From Trissonchulus latispiculum (Eukaryota > Nematoda > Enoplea > Enoplida > Ironidae): a DNA stretch of 64,000 bases. Shown one piece after another: positions 43,530 through 54,482 of this stretch. Within the stretch, counting starts at the first letter, position 1; the number at the start of each line of letters is the position of its first letter. The notes under the pieces are model-generated. The model made no database searches, had not been told where the DNA came from, and was given only the letters and a program-made list of their open reading frames with translations. Both the position numbers and the translations under genes were made by a program. The stretch is taken from positions 1-64,000 of the forward strand of contig JASAND010021422.1 of the NCBI GenBank assembly GCA_030248195.1, written 5' to 3'.

Positions 43530-46063
43530 TAGGCATGGGCACGGGTCCAAAAATTTGGACCCGGGTACCCGGTACTACCCGAAGCCCAATGTCGGGTAAT
43601 TGCGACACTACCCGGGTACCCGGGTACCCGGGTAATCGGGTACCCGGGTACCCGGGTACCCGAGCACTTTCGGGTACCCGAGCACATTGAGCTTACATTG
43701 GTTAGTTTTTCATTCCTAAGATATTTCAAAGGATTTTTAAAGAATTAAAATGGATTATAGGGACTTTCAATTAACTGTCATGGTGTCAGAAGCTGATGCT
43801 GATACAGACAACATTGGTTTTTATTTTATAACTGCGCTCAGATCAGCAGTTTCGTACCACCGTTGCCCTGTCCGCTTCCTCTAATCTTTAAATCTTAACA
43901 AATTTTAGAAAGTATATGAATTACAAGAGCAAATCCCCATGACAAAATTTAGCTAACTTCAACTGCCTGTCTCTGGAAATTGGAACAGCACAAAAGAGGG
44001 CAAACAAGCAAAACCTGAAAGAAGTACTAAGTTTTACGTATTTTCTTTTCGTTTTTTCCTTTTACGTAATTTCTTAATAAAACCAGGTAAAAATAAAATG
44101 TCTTGGATAAAAAACTAAATTTTTTGTGATCGGACACTACACTTTACTGACAACAATGTAAAATTTTGAACTCAATAAATTGACTTATGTATTGAGATTA
44201 TTGTTTACATTTTCCATTTAGATTAATTTTATAATATTTTACCTGAAAAACTTGCTACTTTCCAATTTCCTTTCCCTCTCTCGGTCCTTTTGCTTTTGGA
44301 GTAACTTTACTAAATGTAAAACTGATGAGGGATGCAAGTCCTTTAGAACTTTTATTAAACGTTCACAAGACATTTATTAAATATTCCTTGAAATAAATTC
44401 ATTTACTATCATTACGATTCCACTGTATCCGAAGAAAGTCAAAGTAACTATCTCCCTCGACTTGAATAAACCTTCTCAGTGACTAAAGGCGTGCACATAC
44501 CAAAGAATCGTTCAAAAGCTCGTATACTCAACATTTGTTTAAATTAATGCTCAAACAATCAGGGAGCATTTTCTTAGTTCGGAATTCAGTTTAGAAACAG
44601 CTAAAGTTGACAAAAATTGAAACCTAATGAGCGTTGGCCATTAGTGAAGGAAGTTTTCAACGTTGACCATGTGGCATTAAATGGAATCACTAAACTTTCG
44701 AAATCATATAAGTCACTATTGACACCATCTAATGGTAATTAGTATCGTTACTTAAAGTTTAGAGAACAACGCAAGAGCTGTGGCAAAAGTCACTAATTTC
44801 ATGCAAACAGTTTTGTTTGTATCGTGTGAATTTTATGTTTTAAATAATTCCCATAATTCCCATAATTCCCATAATTCCCATAATTTAAATAATTTAATAA
44901 TTTATAATAATTAAATACTACTTCCGCATATTGCTCCAACAGGAATTTAAAGAAATAAAAAATTATTAGAGCAAGGTAAATCTAATATTTTAAAAACAAA
45001 TCTAAAATTAGAAAATTATAAAATGTTTGAAAAATACCAGGCCCCCGTTTCACTAGCATTCTTATAAAGTCGCTTACTATTAGGCTATAAGCGGAAATTT
45101 ATAAGCGGTTTATGAGCGCTTTATAAGATCTTGTAAAGTGTTTCACAAAACTCTTGTATGTCGCTTGTAATTTTTGCCCTTATAAGCGCTTATAGCTGTC
45201 AATTTACGAAACCTATATAATTGTTATTTCTATTGAAAACAAATCATGGACATGAGAATACATATTCATATGCTTTCAAATATATATTCGTCATTGTTGG
45301 TGAGGTACTATTCAAATAATTTAAACCTAAATTATTATTACTATTAGATTTTTTAAAAATTTGAAGTAAACTGCTAAACCAAACATTTACATACGTAGGT
45401 TAATTTCGCCAGTTGTTAATCAACTAATCAGCCTATATGGTGTAATACTATGGATCTAATACTTTAATACCGATCAATTAATTTTGTAAGTTTCATATAA
45501 TTCAAATTTCTTCCGTTCATACGTTTGGCAGAACTTAGAAGTCAAAGTAGTGCATCTACTGTCCCCAGTCAATTAGCGCAAGCAGTGAAAATGTGAAGGA
45601 TTTGTAGTTATAAGCGCGTTATAAGTGGTCTTTCCTGCTTATAAAATTTGCAAGAAATCTCAAATTACAAGACTTTCGTGAAACGGTAAAATTTATAAGC
45701 TCGTAAAATTAGAATTTTTATAAGCTTATAGCGCTATAAGCGCTTCGTGAAACGGGGCCCAGGACGAATTCCTCTTCCCATTACTTCTTTTTACTGTTGT
45801 ATTGTAGTATCTTTTTATAATATTAAATTTTATAATAAACTGAAAATCTTCGGTGGTTACAAATTTTCTTAGCCAAAAATTTTCGGTGGTTAAAAATTTT
45901 CTGAGCCAAAAAATTCTCACTGTTTGATCCAGATTAAACCGGTTTCATCCGGTTTTTTCCGGTTTATACTGGATATCGGGTACCCGAAGCAGGACCCGGG
46001 TACCCGAAAATTTTCGGGTACCCGGGTACCCGTCGGGTACCCGACTACCCGTGCCCATGCCTA
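43530..46063. mobile_element. Non-autonomous hAT transposon 2
   Basis: Left end TAGGCATGGGCACGGGT and right end its exact reverse complement; both flanks carry CCCACAAC (43522-43529 and 46064-46071), an 8-bp target duplication. Subterminal regions are full of CGGGTACCCG palindromes (43555-43690 and 45975-46045), probable transposase sites. No transposase is encoded. A separate MITE is nested at 45041-45758. At 44851-44885 the decamer CATAATTCCC is repeated about four times. Confidence 0.92.
45041..45758. mobile_element. MITE with GCCCCCGTTTCAC ends
   Basis: Left end GCCCCCGTTTCAC and right end GTGAAACGGGGC are inverted repeats differing by one C. CCAG is found on both sides (45037-45040 and 45759-45762). 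TTATAAGCGC/GCGCTTATAA words recur inside both ends. Ends of the GGCCCGTTTCAC kind are common in PIF/Harbinger- and ISL2EU-like MITEs; the superfamily is inference. Confidence 0.7.
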
Positions 46064-46154
46064 CCCACAACCATTGGCTGACTATGCCAACGCTCTACCG
46101 ATTGAGTCACTCAGCACAATTGAAGTTGGACAATTGATACTCCTGACTATAGGA

Positions 46155-46500
46155 TATCGTGGGGGGAATGGGGGGGGTGCAGACCCCCCCCCCCCGACCG
46201 ACAAAAACGGGTATACCCCCTCAGCGAAAAGGAAAAAAGGGCAGACCCTCTCGTCCAGAAAGCAAAAAAGTTCAGACCCTCAGCGATTTTCTCTGAAAAT
46301 TGGTAATTTTTAGCAAGTTTCAGCGATTTTTTTCAGAAAACGTTCTTAAAAATCGCTAAAAATTGCCATTTTTAGCTAATTTTTGGTCAAAAACATTAAA
46401 AATTCGGAAGTTTTGCTAATTTCGGGGCAGACCCCTTTAAAATTTTGGATTTGTTTTAGGGGCAGACCCCTCGCCGAGGTCGTGGTAGACCCCCAGAATC
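46155..46500. repeat. GC-capped MITE-like repeat, copy B
   Basis: G-run and C-run ends, with CCCCTCGCCGAGGTCGTGGTAG near the right edge matching (reversed) the start of copy A at 21365-21430, and an interior of AAAATCGC/GCGATTTT words. Repeated CAGACCCTC/CAGACCCC words are specific to this copy. Confidence 0.45.
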
Positions 46501-46654
46501 GGACCCCGTGTTAATGTATGCTCCTGACAGTTTCATATTAATATTTGATGGAAACTCGTGTAGGTAACATCGCATCATAAGGCTGCTGATTTTTCCGTTG
46601 TCGTCTAACCTAAAAATATCCATTGTCACTCCAACGCCTGCGACCAGAAAATAG

Positions 46655-46741
46655 GAACGACAGGTTCCTCAAATAGGATTCGATCTCACGACTTCCGGAT
46701 TAACACTCCGATGGCTCTGCCAACTGAGCTACCCAGGCCAG
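46655..46741 (-). repeat. tRNA-like SINE head
   Basis: On the minus strand GGGTAGCTCAGTTGGCAGAGC is a very good A box and D arm, TCGGA-GTGTTAA-TCCGG an anticodon-like arm (GTT), and GAGATCGAATCCTA a B-box-like sequence. T and acceptor stems do not pair properly, so it is more likely a SINE head or tRNA pseudogene than a tRNA-Asn gene. Confidence 0.5.
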
Positions 46742-47583
46742 GCTTCTCATCAAGCCACAAGAGATCTGTTGAGTTTCAGTTTTAGTTGCAGTTTCAGTTT
46801 CAGTTTCAGTTTTGCAAAAGGAAAAAGGACTTTAGTAATTATTTTCTAAAAAAACATGCAAGCTTCAGGGCTTTTTGCTGTTTGAAGTCCTTTGCTGCCG
46901 CTTTAGGCTAGAAAATTGAACCGAACAGGTTGCAGGCAGCTGTTACGTAACAGCGAAATAATGTCAAGTTTGGGGCTTAAGGCACATAACTTTTGTTGGC
47001 TTCAAAATTAAGATGTTTTAGAGCATTTTGGCTTCTTGTTTGACACCAGAGCAATTAGTGTTATGAATGCAGGCTATTTCAGTAGTTTTAGCTTGTTTTT
47101 CGAGCCCAAGAAATGCCAGCATTTTAATAAATGGAGGCGCCAGAATAGCAAGAAAATGAGAATGTAACAGCTTTTATTGCCCATTTCGAATTCAGTTTTC
47201 AGAAATTCGCTGCATCCTTTCTTAACAGCGCCAGCTTTAGCTCTGTTACGTAATGCTAGCAAGCCATGTTATACATGCTTTTATTACATACCATAAAATA
47301 GGCTTTTTGAACACATGAGCTTACGTAGAAACGTAGCATTTGCTGAATTTTAAGCCAGCTTATTCCTGTGCTGTTTCAAGTTAATAAAAGTCCACCCCAG
47401 TTGCTGATCTTTGTTTATTTTAGTCTTTCCAGAGCTTTAAGCCGAGAAAATGAGCCTAAGAATTGTCAGTGAAACCGGAAATTTGATTTTGGCTTTATCC
47501 TAAATCTTCAACCCCAGTGACATAATGAACTGTCCGGCTTGGAGCTGATTAAACCGGCTGTCGTTGGCGAGAATTTCGTCCCA
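46742..47583. other. 5' flank of the membrane-protein gene
   Basis: Contains a short TTTCAG array (46768-46820), then ordinary AT-rich DNA. TTAATAAAAG near 47382 could act as a TATA element, and CTTCAACCCCAG ending near 47516 as a splice acceptor for a 5' exon; neither is proven. A short upstream frame starts at ATG 47450. Confidence 0.4.
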
Positions 47584-48714
47584 ATGAGAGTCGTTTCTCG
47601 CCAACGCAACTCCCCCTATCTGACCTACAGTCACGGCCAACGCGAGGGAATCGCGGCCTTTGCGTTTATGCTAGCCGTTGTGGCCCTGGTTTTTGCCTTC
47701 TTCCATCTTGCCACCTGTGGCTACTTTTTCAACAGCCTATATGGTTTTTGGGACTCCCTAGTACTAACCTATTTTGGTATCTACATTATTCGATTGAGAT
47801 TCGCCCAGCCGGGTACCCTGGCTCTACTCCTGCTGATTTTGGGCCTGACTGGGCTTGCCATGATCTGTACCGGAGTACTTAGTTTACTCTTCGATCTAAC
47901 GCCAAGACAGAGCTTTCTCTACACTGCCCTACTTCACCCCCTCGAGCTGAGATTACTCGGCCGCTCCTACAATGCCACACTGCACTGCCAGCAAACGTTT
48001 GACTTTATGTCAATTCGCACTATCGCCAAAAAGTCCATTCCGCGTCTACTTTACAGTGTTCTAGTCCTCTTCGGTGTAGTACAGTCTTCTCTGGTTGCCT
48101 ACGTCACACACCGGTGCCGATACCTATTTCTGTGGGAACCGGAGCTAGCTCATTTGCATATTATCTGCGGTTTCGTTGCCATAATTGCTGGCTGTGTTCA
48201 TATTTTCTACTGCTGCCGCTACTACTACCTTTTCACTGGTCTCTGGGTGGCCCTGTTCAGCCTATCCGCTGGTCTCTACCATACCAGAACCAATTTTCCC
48301 TACAAAGCAGTCCTCCTGCTGCTTAACTTTCTCTCATTTGTTGCCAACCTAACACTGATCGTTTTGTCGGTTTTCGGCTTTTTCTGCTGGACAGTGGACG
48401 GCAGTTTGACGGAATTGGATTCCGGCAGACTCCGAAATACGACCGCAATCATGGCCTGCATCGAGGAGAAGGATGATCAGCTTTCGCTTGCCAGGCTGGC
48501 AAACGGAAACCTGTATCAGAAGTGTTTCGATGCAGCGGCCTACCTGGGCTACTGGTCGGATGAGTCGCCAGCGGAGATCGGTTACGGTCGATACGCCTGG
48601 ACTGAGCTGAAACTGACTCAGATGACCAGTTCAGCGATTTTGACGCTGACCGGTGCTGTGGAAGTGATCCTCAGCATTGTGCTGATGCTGCAGACCTGGT
48701 ACTCGGACTGTTAG
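47584..48714 (+). CDS. Multipass membrane protein, possible tandem CD20/MS4A-like
   Basis: 376 codons from the first in-frame ATG (47584); the frame is open 15 codons further up without another ATG, and an acceptor-like site near 47516 leaves room for a 5' exon. Eight hydrophobic segments are visible: three in the N-terminal third (starting AAFAFMLAVVALVFAFF), then, after a loop with an NATLH glycosylation sequon, four close segments (LLYSVLVLFGVVQ; IICGFVAIIAGCVHIFYCC; WVALFSLSAGLY; VLLLLNFLSFVANL), a 70-residue loop with several Cys, and a last segment (VEVILSIVLML). The order of segments, the FW/LW-x-ALFSLSAG pattern and the long loop before the last segment recall CD20/MS4A tetraspans, and the N-terminal part (GFWDSLVLTYFGIY) echoes the same pattern. 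No intron inside. GC-richer than its surroundings, which supports coding. Function unknown. Confidence 0.75.
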   Translation: MRVVSRQRNSPYLTYSHGQREGIAAFAFMLAVVALVFAFFHLATCGYFFNSLYGFWDSLVLTYFGIYIIRLRFAQPGTLALLLLILGLTGLAMICTGVLSLLFDLTPRQSFLYTALLHPLELRLLGRSYNATLHCQQTFDFMSIRTIAKKSIPRLLYSVLVLFGVVQSSLVAYVTHRCRYLFLWEPELAHLHIICGFVAIIAGCVHIFYCCRYYYLFTGLWVALFSLSAGLYHTRTNFPYKAVLLLLNFLSFVANLTLIVLSVFGFFCWTVDGSLTELDSGRLRNTTAIMACIEEKDDQLSLARLANGNLYQKCFDAAAYLGYWSDESPAEIGYGRYAWTELKLTQMTSSAILTLTGAVEVILSIVLMLQTWYSDC

Positions 48715-51480
48715 CTGTCTGCGCTTACTGCTGTCAAGAGTACATAATACATAAGAGTATGACAACTGCGACTCGTGAGATCAAGAGTACATAATAGATA
48801 AGAGTGTGACAAGCTACAGAAGCATAGTTTAGAGTTTCGAGACAAAGAAAACTTTTGGAATGGTTTCTGTTTTCTGACAAGCAGTTTGGTTTTACGGTAG
48901 TGAAAACGTATGAGAAAATCGTGTTTTTGAAAACTATCCAACTACAAAGTTTTGAAAAGATAAAAGACCTTTTGGACATTTAAAAGTTCAGTGTAGTTCC
49001 GAATGCTCTTAATCTAATCACTTGTTCAAATGACTTAGGAAGTACATACACAGCATATTCATAACATTTTGCCATTTGTTTTGTGATGTTTCATTGCTTT
49101 TTGTACAAAATATGGCATAGACTAGTTTATTTATTGTACAGATAAAGTATTATATTGACAACAGACTTTGAAAATGCATAAATTAAAGAATCTCTTGGAA
49201 CTACTATTGCGTTAGAAAGGCACCATTATAAACATTTCGGATGTCTCGATAGTGTTTGTATTAGATGCCGAAATCTTCAGTACAGTCAAGGCCAGAAATA
49301 GTACCTTTGCGAAAGGAAAACTTTTGCGAAGGCACCTCTGTAACCCTCCGCGTCCCTTCGCGAGCACCCACTGGAAATGGTAGCCTAGGTTTCGTTCCTA
49401 AGAGATTAGAAATTGAAGTTATAAACATCTTCGCGAAGGCTTGTCCGAGAGGTCATTCGCGCCATCGCGAAGAAATTCTTCCCTATTTAACCGGCGAATC
49501 TCTTCACGAATTTGGGAATTTTCGCGATAAATTGGCTATTATTTTTGGCCGGGACTGTATTATATAATACAATTTTTTACACTAAGCTTCGTTTAAGATC
49601 CTTTTTCGTTGGAGAAAAATATACACATGGGCTTTGGATATAGCACATCAACTAACCTACCTAACTAGGATTATTATTGTTGTACTTTTTATAATAAGCT
49701 CATACACTGAAATCTGACCAAAAAATGTAGAAAGCGGAATTGTTTTCACTATATCTCAAAAGTTGTTCTGGATAGCTGCCGCAAAGTATGCATTTTCTGA
49801 ACAGGCAAGATGAGATTTTTCTTCTGAGCAAACGAAATTTTTAAAATTTTCACGCAACTGAACAGGGTGCGGCATTTATATGTCCAGAAAGATGGATAAG
49901 AGCTAAAACCACCAAGCCGCACTCCGGCAGCCCACCGAATTCTAGTTTTTCGGTTACGAAGTGAGAAATTTATTCAATGTGTTGATTTTCAAAATCCTTT
50001 GATCTTTGCCACTTTTCTAAATTTGATTGACTATTAGTTAGCTCAACACAAGGAAATTTCGTTTGCATTCTCAGGACCTCTTTTGTGTCCGCTTTTACCT
50101 GATCTTGTAGGGCTTTTCAAAATTTGAAAATGGAGGTTTTCAGAAAATACTACGTTTTTACCCAAAATCTTTGGCTGAGAAAATACTTTATACACAGTAA
50201 ACTATCTTGAGCGAGTTTGAAAACAATTTTAGCCTTCACATTGTAGGAAAGTCGTATAACTTGCCTAGAAAAGAATACTTTACAATAAACGATTGCTCGG
50301 TTCGTGCTCGGTGTGTGATGCCTAATGTAGAGCCCCTAGAATTACTTAGTAAAAAGAGAAAACCATAACGTGACTTTACTTTGAATTCAATACAAAACTA
50401 GACTTCAAAAGAAATAACAGAAACTATTTCAAATACTCATTCAAAACAAAGATACAAAGGGACTACACGAGTGAACTCTGAGAGCCCAACTCTGACATTC
50501 GGGAACCTACCCATCCGGACTCGAACGCTAATCCCCGACCAAACCTAACACAACTGACAACTAACTGAATACTTCGTGAAGCTCCCTTTTATAGTTGCAA
50601 AACTAATGCTGTAGCTAGCCCAGAAAAGAAATCAGCTTTATCATTCACGCATAAGTAAACATTTGAATTAGAGGACATTCAATAATTTAGACGCACTGTT
50701 GCGCTAACTTTTTGAGAACAGTGCGCTTCTGTGCCACATTGCTGCGCTGTTGCGCAACTGAATTCACTCATACAATGGCTAATATCCCACAAAATTTTAT
50801 GGTCAGTCTTTAAAATGAAACTATTACCTAAACATTTTATGATTTCACGTTATCTACGAAATCTGAATTCAGCGTAACAAGCAGTCTCGTGGCTAAACGA
50901 AACTAGCTGAGTCGTGTTTGTCACTGTATTTCGGGTAAACTGAGTTTCACTTGGTTCCCGACGTGAATACTTTTTGCACTACTGTTGTACGCCAACCCTG
51001 TCTAGGCTGGCTGGCCCAGATCCAACAGCTCGGCCAGATGACCGCTGGCAGCATTCTAAAACTATTCAATATCATATATATATTTTTGCTTGTGTTTTGA
51101 ATAATCGGCACGCATACGGGTCTAACGCCACGGTGAAAGCCAGTGCACCAAGGGGAGGGCCAGCGAAACATTGGGAAGGTGAACAAAACTATTTTTCACT
51201 CCTATGAATCTTGATTATCTGGCACATCTTTATTTCTTGTCTGCTTGCAATTTGTAAGTCCTTCAGTAATAAATGGAGCTTTGTAAGCGTCTATAGTATC
51301 ACTACTTAAAATAGGCGGAACAATTAAGACGAAAGCAATTTTGATTGAGTTTTGCTCCATTAGATGTTATGTACTAATGGAAATTAATCCTATTTCCGAA
51401 ATAATTCCTCGATTTACCTTAACAATCAACTTTTCACTGATATTTTGAAAGACATTGATTTCGATGTGGGAAATGTGCAT
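48715..51480. other. Intergenic; small repeats
   Basis: 48733-48812 holds an imperfect tandem duplication (CAAGAGTACATAATA twice, 48 bases apart). 49300-49540 is unusually rich in TTCGCGAA-type palindromic words, probably a MITE; the 100-codon frame across it looks like nothing known. The remainder is unremarkable. Confidence 0.4.
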
Positions 51481-51690
51481 GGGCCGGATCCATAAAACGT
51501 TTACTCGCATGCGAGTACTAGCATGCGAGAACTCGCAATGCTAGTGCTAGTTGCGAATGCTAGTGTAGGTACCATAAAACGTTTAGCCAGACTCGGCGAA
51601 GTTAGCTAAGCGAGTAGGGCAAGTTGACTCACTAACAGTGCTAATGCGAGCAGTAGTGCTGTGAGTGCGAGTTCGATTAAAAAGTCACAG
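51481..51690. repeat. Palindrome-rich MITE fragment
   Basis: CCATAAAACGTTTA occurs at about 51491 and 51571. Between them ACTCGCATGCGAGT and GCTAGTGCTAG words form many short overlapping palindromes. The edge GGCCGGATCCATAAAACG resembles a MITE terminus; the other end is not recognised. Confidence 0.5.
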
Positions 51691-51799
51691 AATTATTATA
51701 AAGTTATGACTTGTGAGTAATGCAACCAAATTACCCGTATTTTTAGGAAGTAGTAGAGAAATAGTAAGACAACAGTAGTGTACACATAGGGCCCACGCG

Positions 51800-54400
51800 G
51801 TTAACAAGTACGTTAGATCTGGTTTTTGAAAACATTCCAAATTTGGTTTCTGATCTCAAAATTCATTCTCCAGTTGCTAATAGCGATCATTGTTGTGTAT
51901 GTTTTAATGTTGATGCTTGTTTCAAGCCTCCTCAGAATAAATCTTACTTCTGCTGGAATCAAGCAAATTATGCCGGTATGATAGCAACCCTTGAAACAAT
52001 AAATTGGAAAAATCTCTTTAGCCCATATGTAGCAGTAAATGATAAATGGCTGATTTTTAAAGAATTGTGTTTACAGATCATTGAGGATAACGTACCAAAG
52101 AAAATGTTTCATGCGAGGCAAAAATAGAAATATCCTAAGTGTATCAAGCGCCTGCTAACTCGCAAAAGAAAACTGCAAAAACGTTTTCGATTGAATCCCT
52201 GCACACAATAAACTGAAATTAGACGACATTTCAACGAAAAGTGATACGGAAATTAAAAAATTTCATCTGAATTCCGAGTAAAGACACGTTGAAAGGCCTT
52301 CAAACTGTGCTTTTTACACCTATGTAAAGCGTAAACTATGCTGCAAGGAGGAGGTGTCTGTGCTGTGTTTAGACGAAAATATAGCTGTTAAAGATAAGGA
52401 CTAAGCCAGTTTTTTAAACTGTCAGTTTGGATCTGTTTTTGTGCGGGATAACGGCAGGAGTGTGAATTTGACGGAAAAAGATTTCGATTTTTCTCTTGAG
52501 TATATGCTTTTTACGGGACCCTCTATTCTTGATTCGATAAATACACTAAATTCTTCTTCTGCAGCTGGTCCAAATAAAATTCCAGCTAAGTTCTTGAGAC
52601 TTTGCAAAATCCAACTTTGTCGACCTCTTCGCATCATATTTCAACAATCTTTTAATGATGGGATGCTCCCAGACGATTGGTTAGTAGCTCATGTATATTT
52701 ATATATATGTATATATGATATATGTATATGTATATGTATATATATATATGATTTATAAACGAAAAGGTACCAAATCGGCCCCTGAAAATTACCGGCCGGT
52801 GTCCTTAACCTGTATTTGTTGCAAAATATGGAGAAGATACTCAAAAGATTTTTACTTGATCAATTACTAAAAGACAAGCTCATAACCAAAGACCAGCATG
52901 GTTTTATGGCCCAAAGCTCAACTCAGACTCAGTTATTGGACTGTTAAAATTTTTGGTCCTCCTAACTAATTAAAAAGTGTGAGAAACGTCCTGTATTTGG
53001 ACATAAGCAATGCCTTTGACTCGGTTTCACATGTTAAACTTATGTGCAAACTTAAATCGTACGGGATAGGCGGGCCGGCATTGAATTGGGTAGAGGCATT
53101 CTTGCGGGGAAGGACTGAGTACGTGAGAGTGAATAATGTACTTTCTGATTGAGCGGAGTGCCACAAGGTAGCGTACTTGGGCCTGTTCTCTTTCTTTTGT
53201 GACCTCCCTGATGTCTCTGTCAATTAAAAAGTGAAGATGTTTACTGACGATACAAAAGTCTACTTTTCAGGAAAATCCTTATAGGATTTTGTGGTTTTTC
53301 AAAACGACTACAGTAATCTATGTGGGTGCACTTTAGAAAACCAACTCTCGATCGTCTCTCATAAAAGTATGCTTCTGGAAATTGGTGGTCGTAATATTGT
53401 TTCTGATTTTGAAATAAATGGTCTCAAAATACCTAAAGCTGAAATTATAAAAGACTTAGGGGTTTACATTACTGCTGACTTGAAATTTTCTACACACTAA
53501 CAAGATTTGTGCAAAAGCTTTTCAAAAACCCGCTGTTATTTTTAAACCCTTTTGTTGTCGTGAGTTAAAATTTTTGATGGCTAGGTATGTCCTTTATGTT
53601 AGACCAATACTTGAGTACAACTGTTGTGTCTGGAACCCCTATTTAATCAAAGACATAAATACGTTAGAACTTGTTCAAAGACGGTTTACGAAGAGAATAC
53701 CTGAAATTCGAGACCTCTCTTTCAGGGACCGCCTCAAAATCACGGGCCTTGAAACCTTGGAATGTCGTAGCCAAAAAGCTGACCTTACTCAAGCTTATAA
53801 GATTATTTATGAGGTCGAAACTTTGAATTCTCTTATGCGGTGCAAGACGGCACACGTGGTCACATGCTAAAACTAAGAACTTGTAGGGCAAGGCTTGATT
53901 GCAGAAAACAGTTCTTTGCAAATAGAGTTATTCCGGTTTGGAACAGTTTAGCATGTGTACATTTAAAACAGGCTCGACTCAGTTGACTTAAATAAGTTTT
54001 TAAAATAAAAGTTCGATTAGCTGTGAATAACTTGAATGTGGGTAGTACGAAAAAAACTTGAATGTGCGAAATTTTTCTACTAAATATATATAATACACGT
54101 ATACATGTCGTAACGTAAACTTGCACATAGTGTAGTTATGTAATACGTATGTTCATTATTTGTTGTTATTGTCGTCTTTACCGTTGTGCCGTCGTCGTTG
54201 TTGTTGATATTTTTGTGCGGGCACGCAGATTCTTGCGCGACTCCATTTTGGCCATAGTAATAGAACGTATAATATGCAGTTGCTCCTGATGTAAATATAT
54301 TCTTGTTATGCTTACAATTATACGGATTTATGTAAGTGCATCTGAATGCATTGGTCAAAGTGGCCAGATTGGCCAAATAAACATTTTTGATTCGATTTGA
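51800..54400 (+). pseudogene. Decayed non-LTR retrotransposon (CR1/Jockey-type)
   Basis: Pieces in three frames line up in the order of one LINE ORF2. First is the endonuclease end (VANSDHCCVCFNVD, 51860), then linker and early reverse transcriptase (SSSAAGPNKIPAKFLR, 52553; NYRPVSLTCIC, 52790). Later blocks are LYLDISNAFDSVSH (52990), SGVPQGSVLGPVL (53153) and FTDDTKVYFS (53237). Last comes the C-terminal part (YVRPILEYNCCVWNP, 53593; LVQRRFTKRI, 53667). It is disabled by many stops, frameshifts and a TA microsatellite at 52695-52752. The tail AAACATTTTTGATTCGATTTGAAA near 54380 is typical of CR1-like 3' ends. The catalytic FADD box is altered to FTDD. Confidence 0.8.
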
Positions 54401-54482
54401 AAGACAACTAAGGCCAAAAAGTGATTGAGTCCAAACAAAATTAGAATCAGTTTAGAAGATGCTGGGTGTGAAGCAACTGGAA

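Larger units (their letters stand above)
43490..46130 (-). pseudogene. tRNA-like sequence split by hAT 2
   Basis: Joining the flanks of hAT 2 on the minus strand gives a cloverleaf-like sequence. There is a D arm with ACTCAATCGGTAGAGC, an anticodon arm TTGGC-ATAGTCA-GCCAA with a perfect 5-bp stem (anticodon AGT would be Thr), and a T arm GTGGG-CTCAATC-CCCAC with a perfect stem. The acceptor stem does not pair, so it is a tRNA pseudogene or the head of a tRNA-derived SINE. The hAT target CCCACAAC falls in the T arm. Confidence 0.55.

Noticed and set aside
46655..46741. Functional tRNA-Asn gene
   Set aside because: The A box is good, but T and acceptor stems do not pair; a SINE head or pseudogene is more likely.
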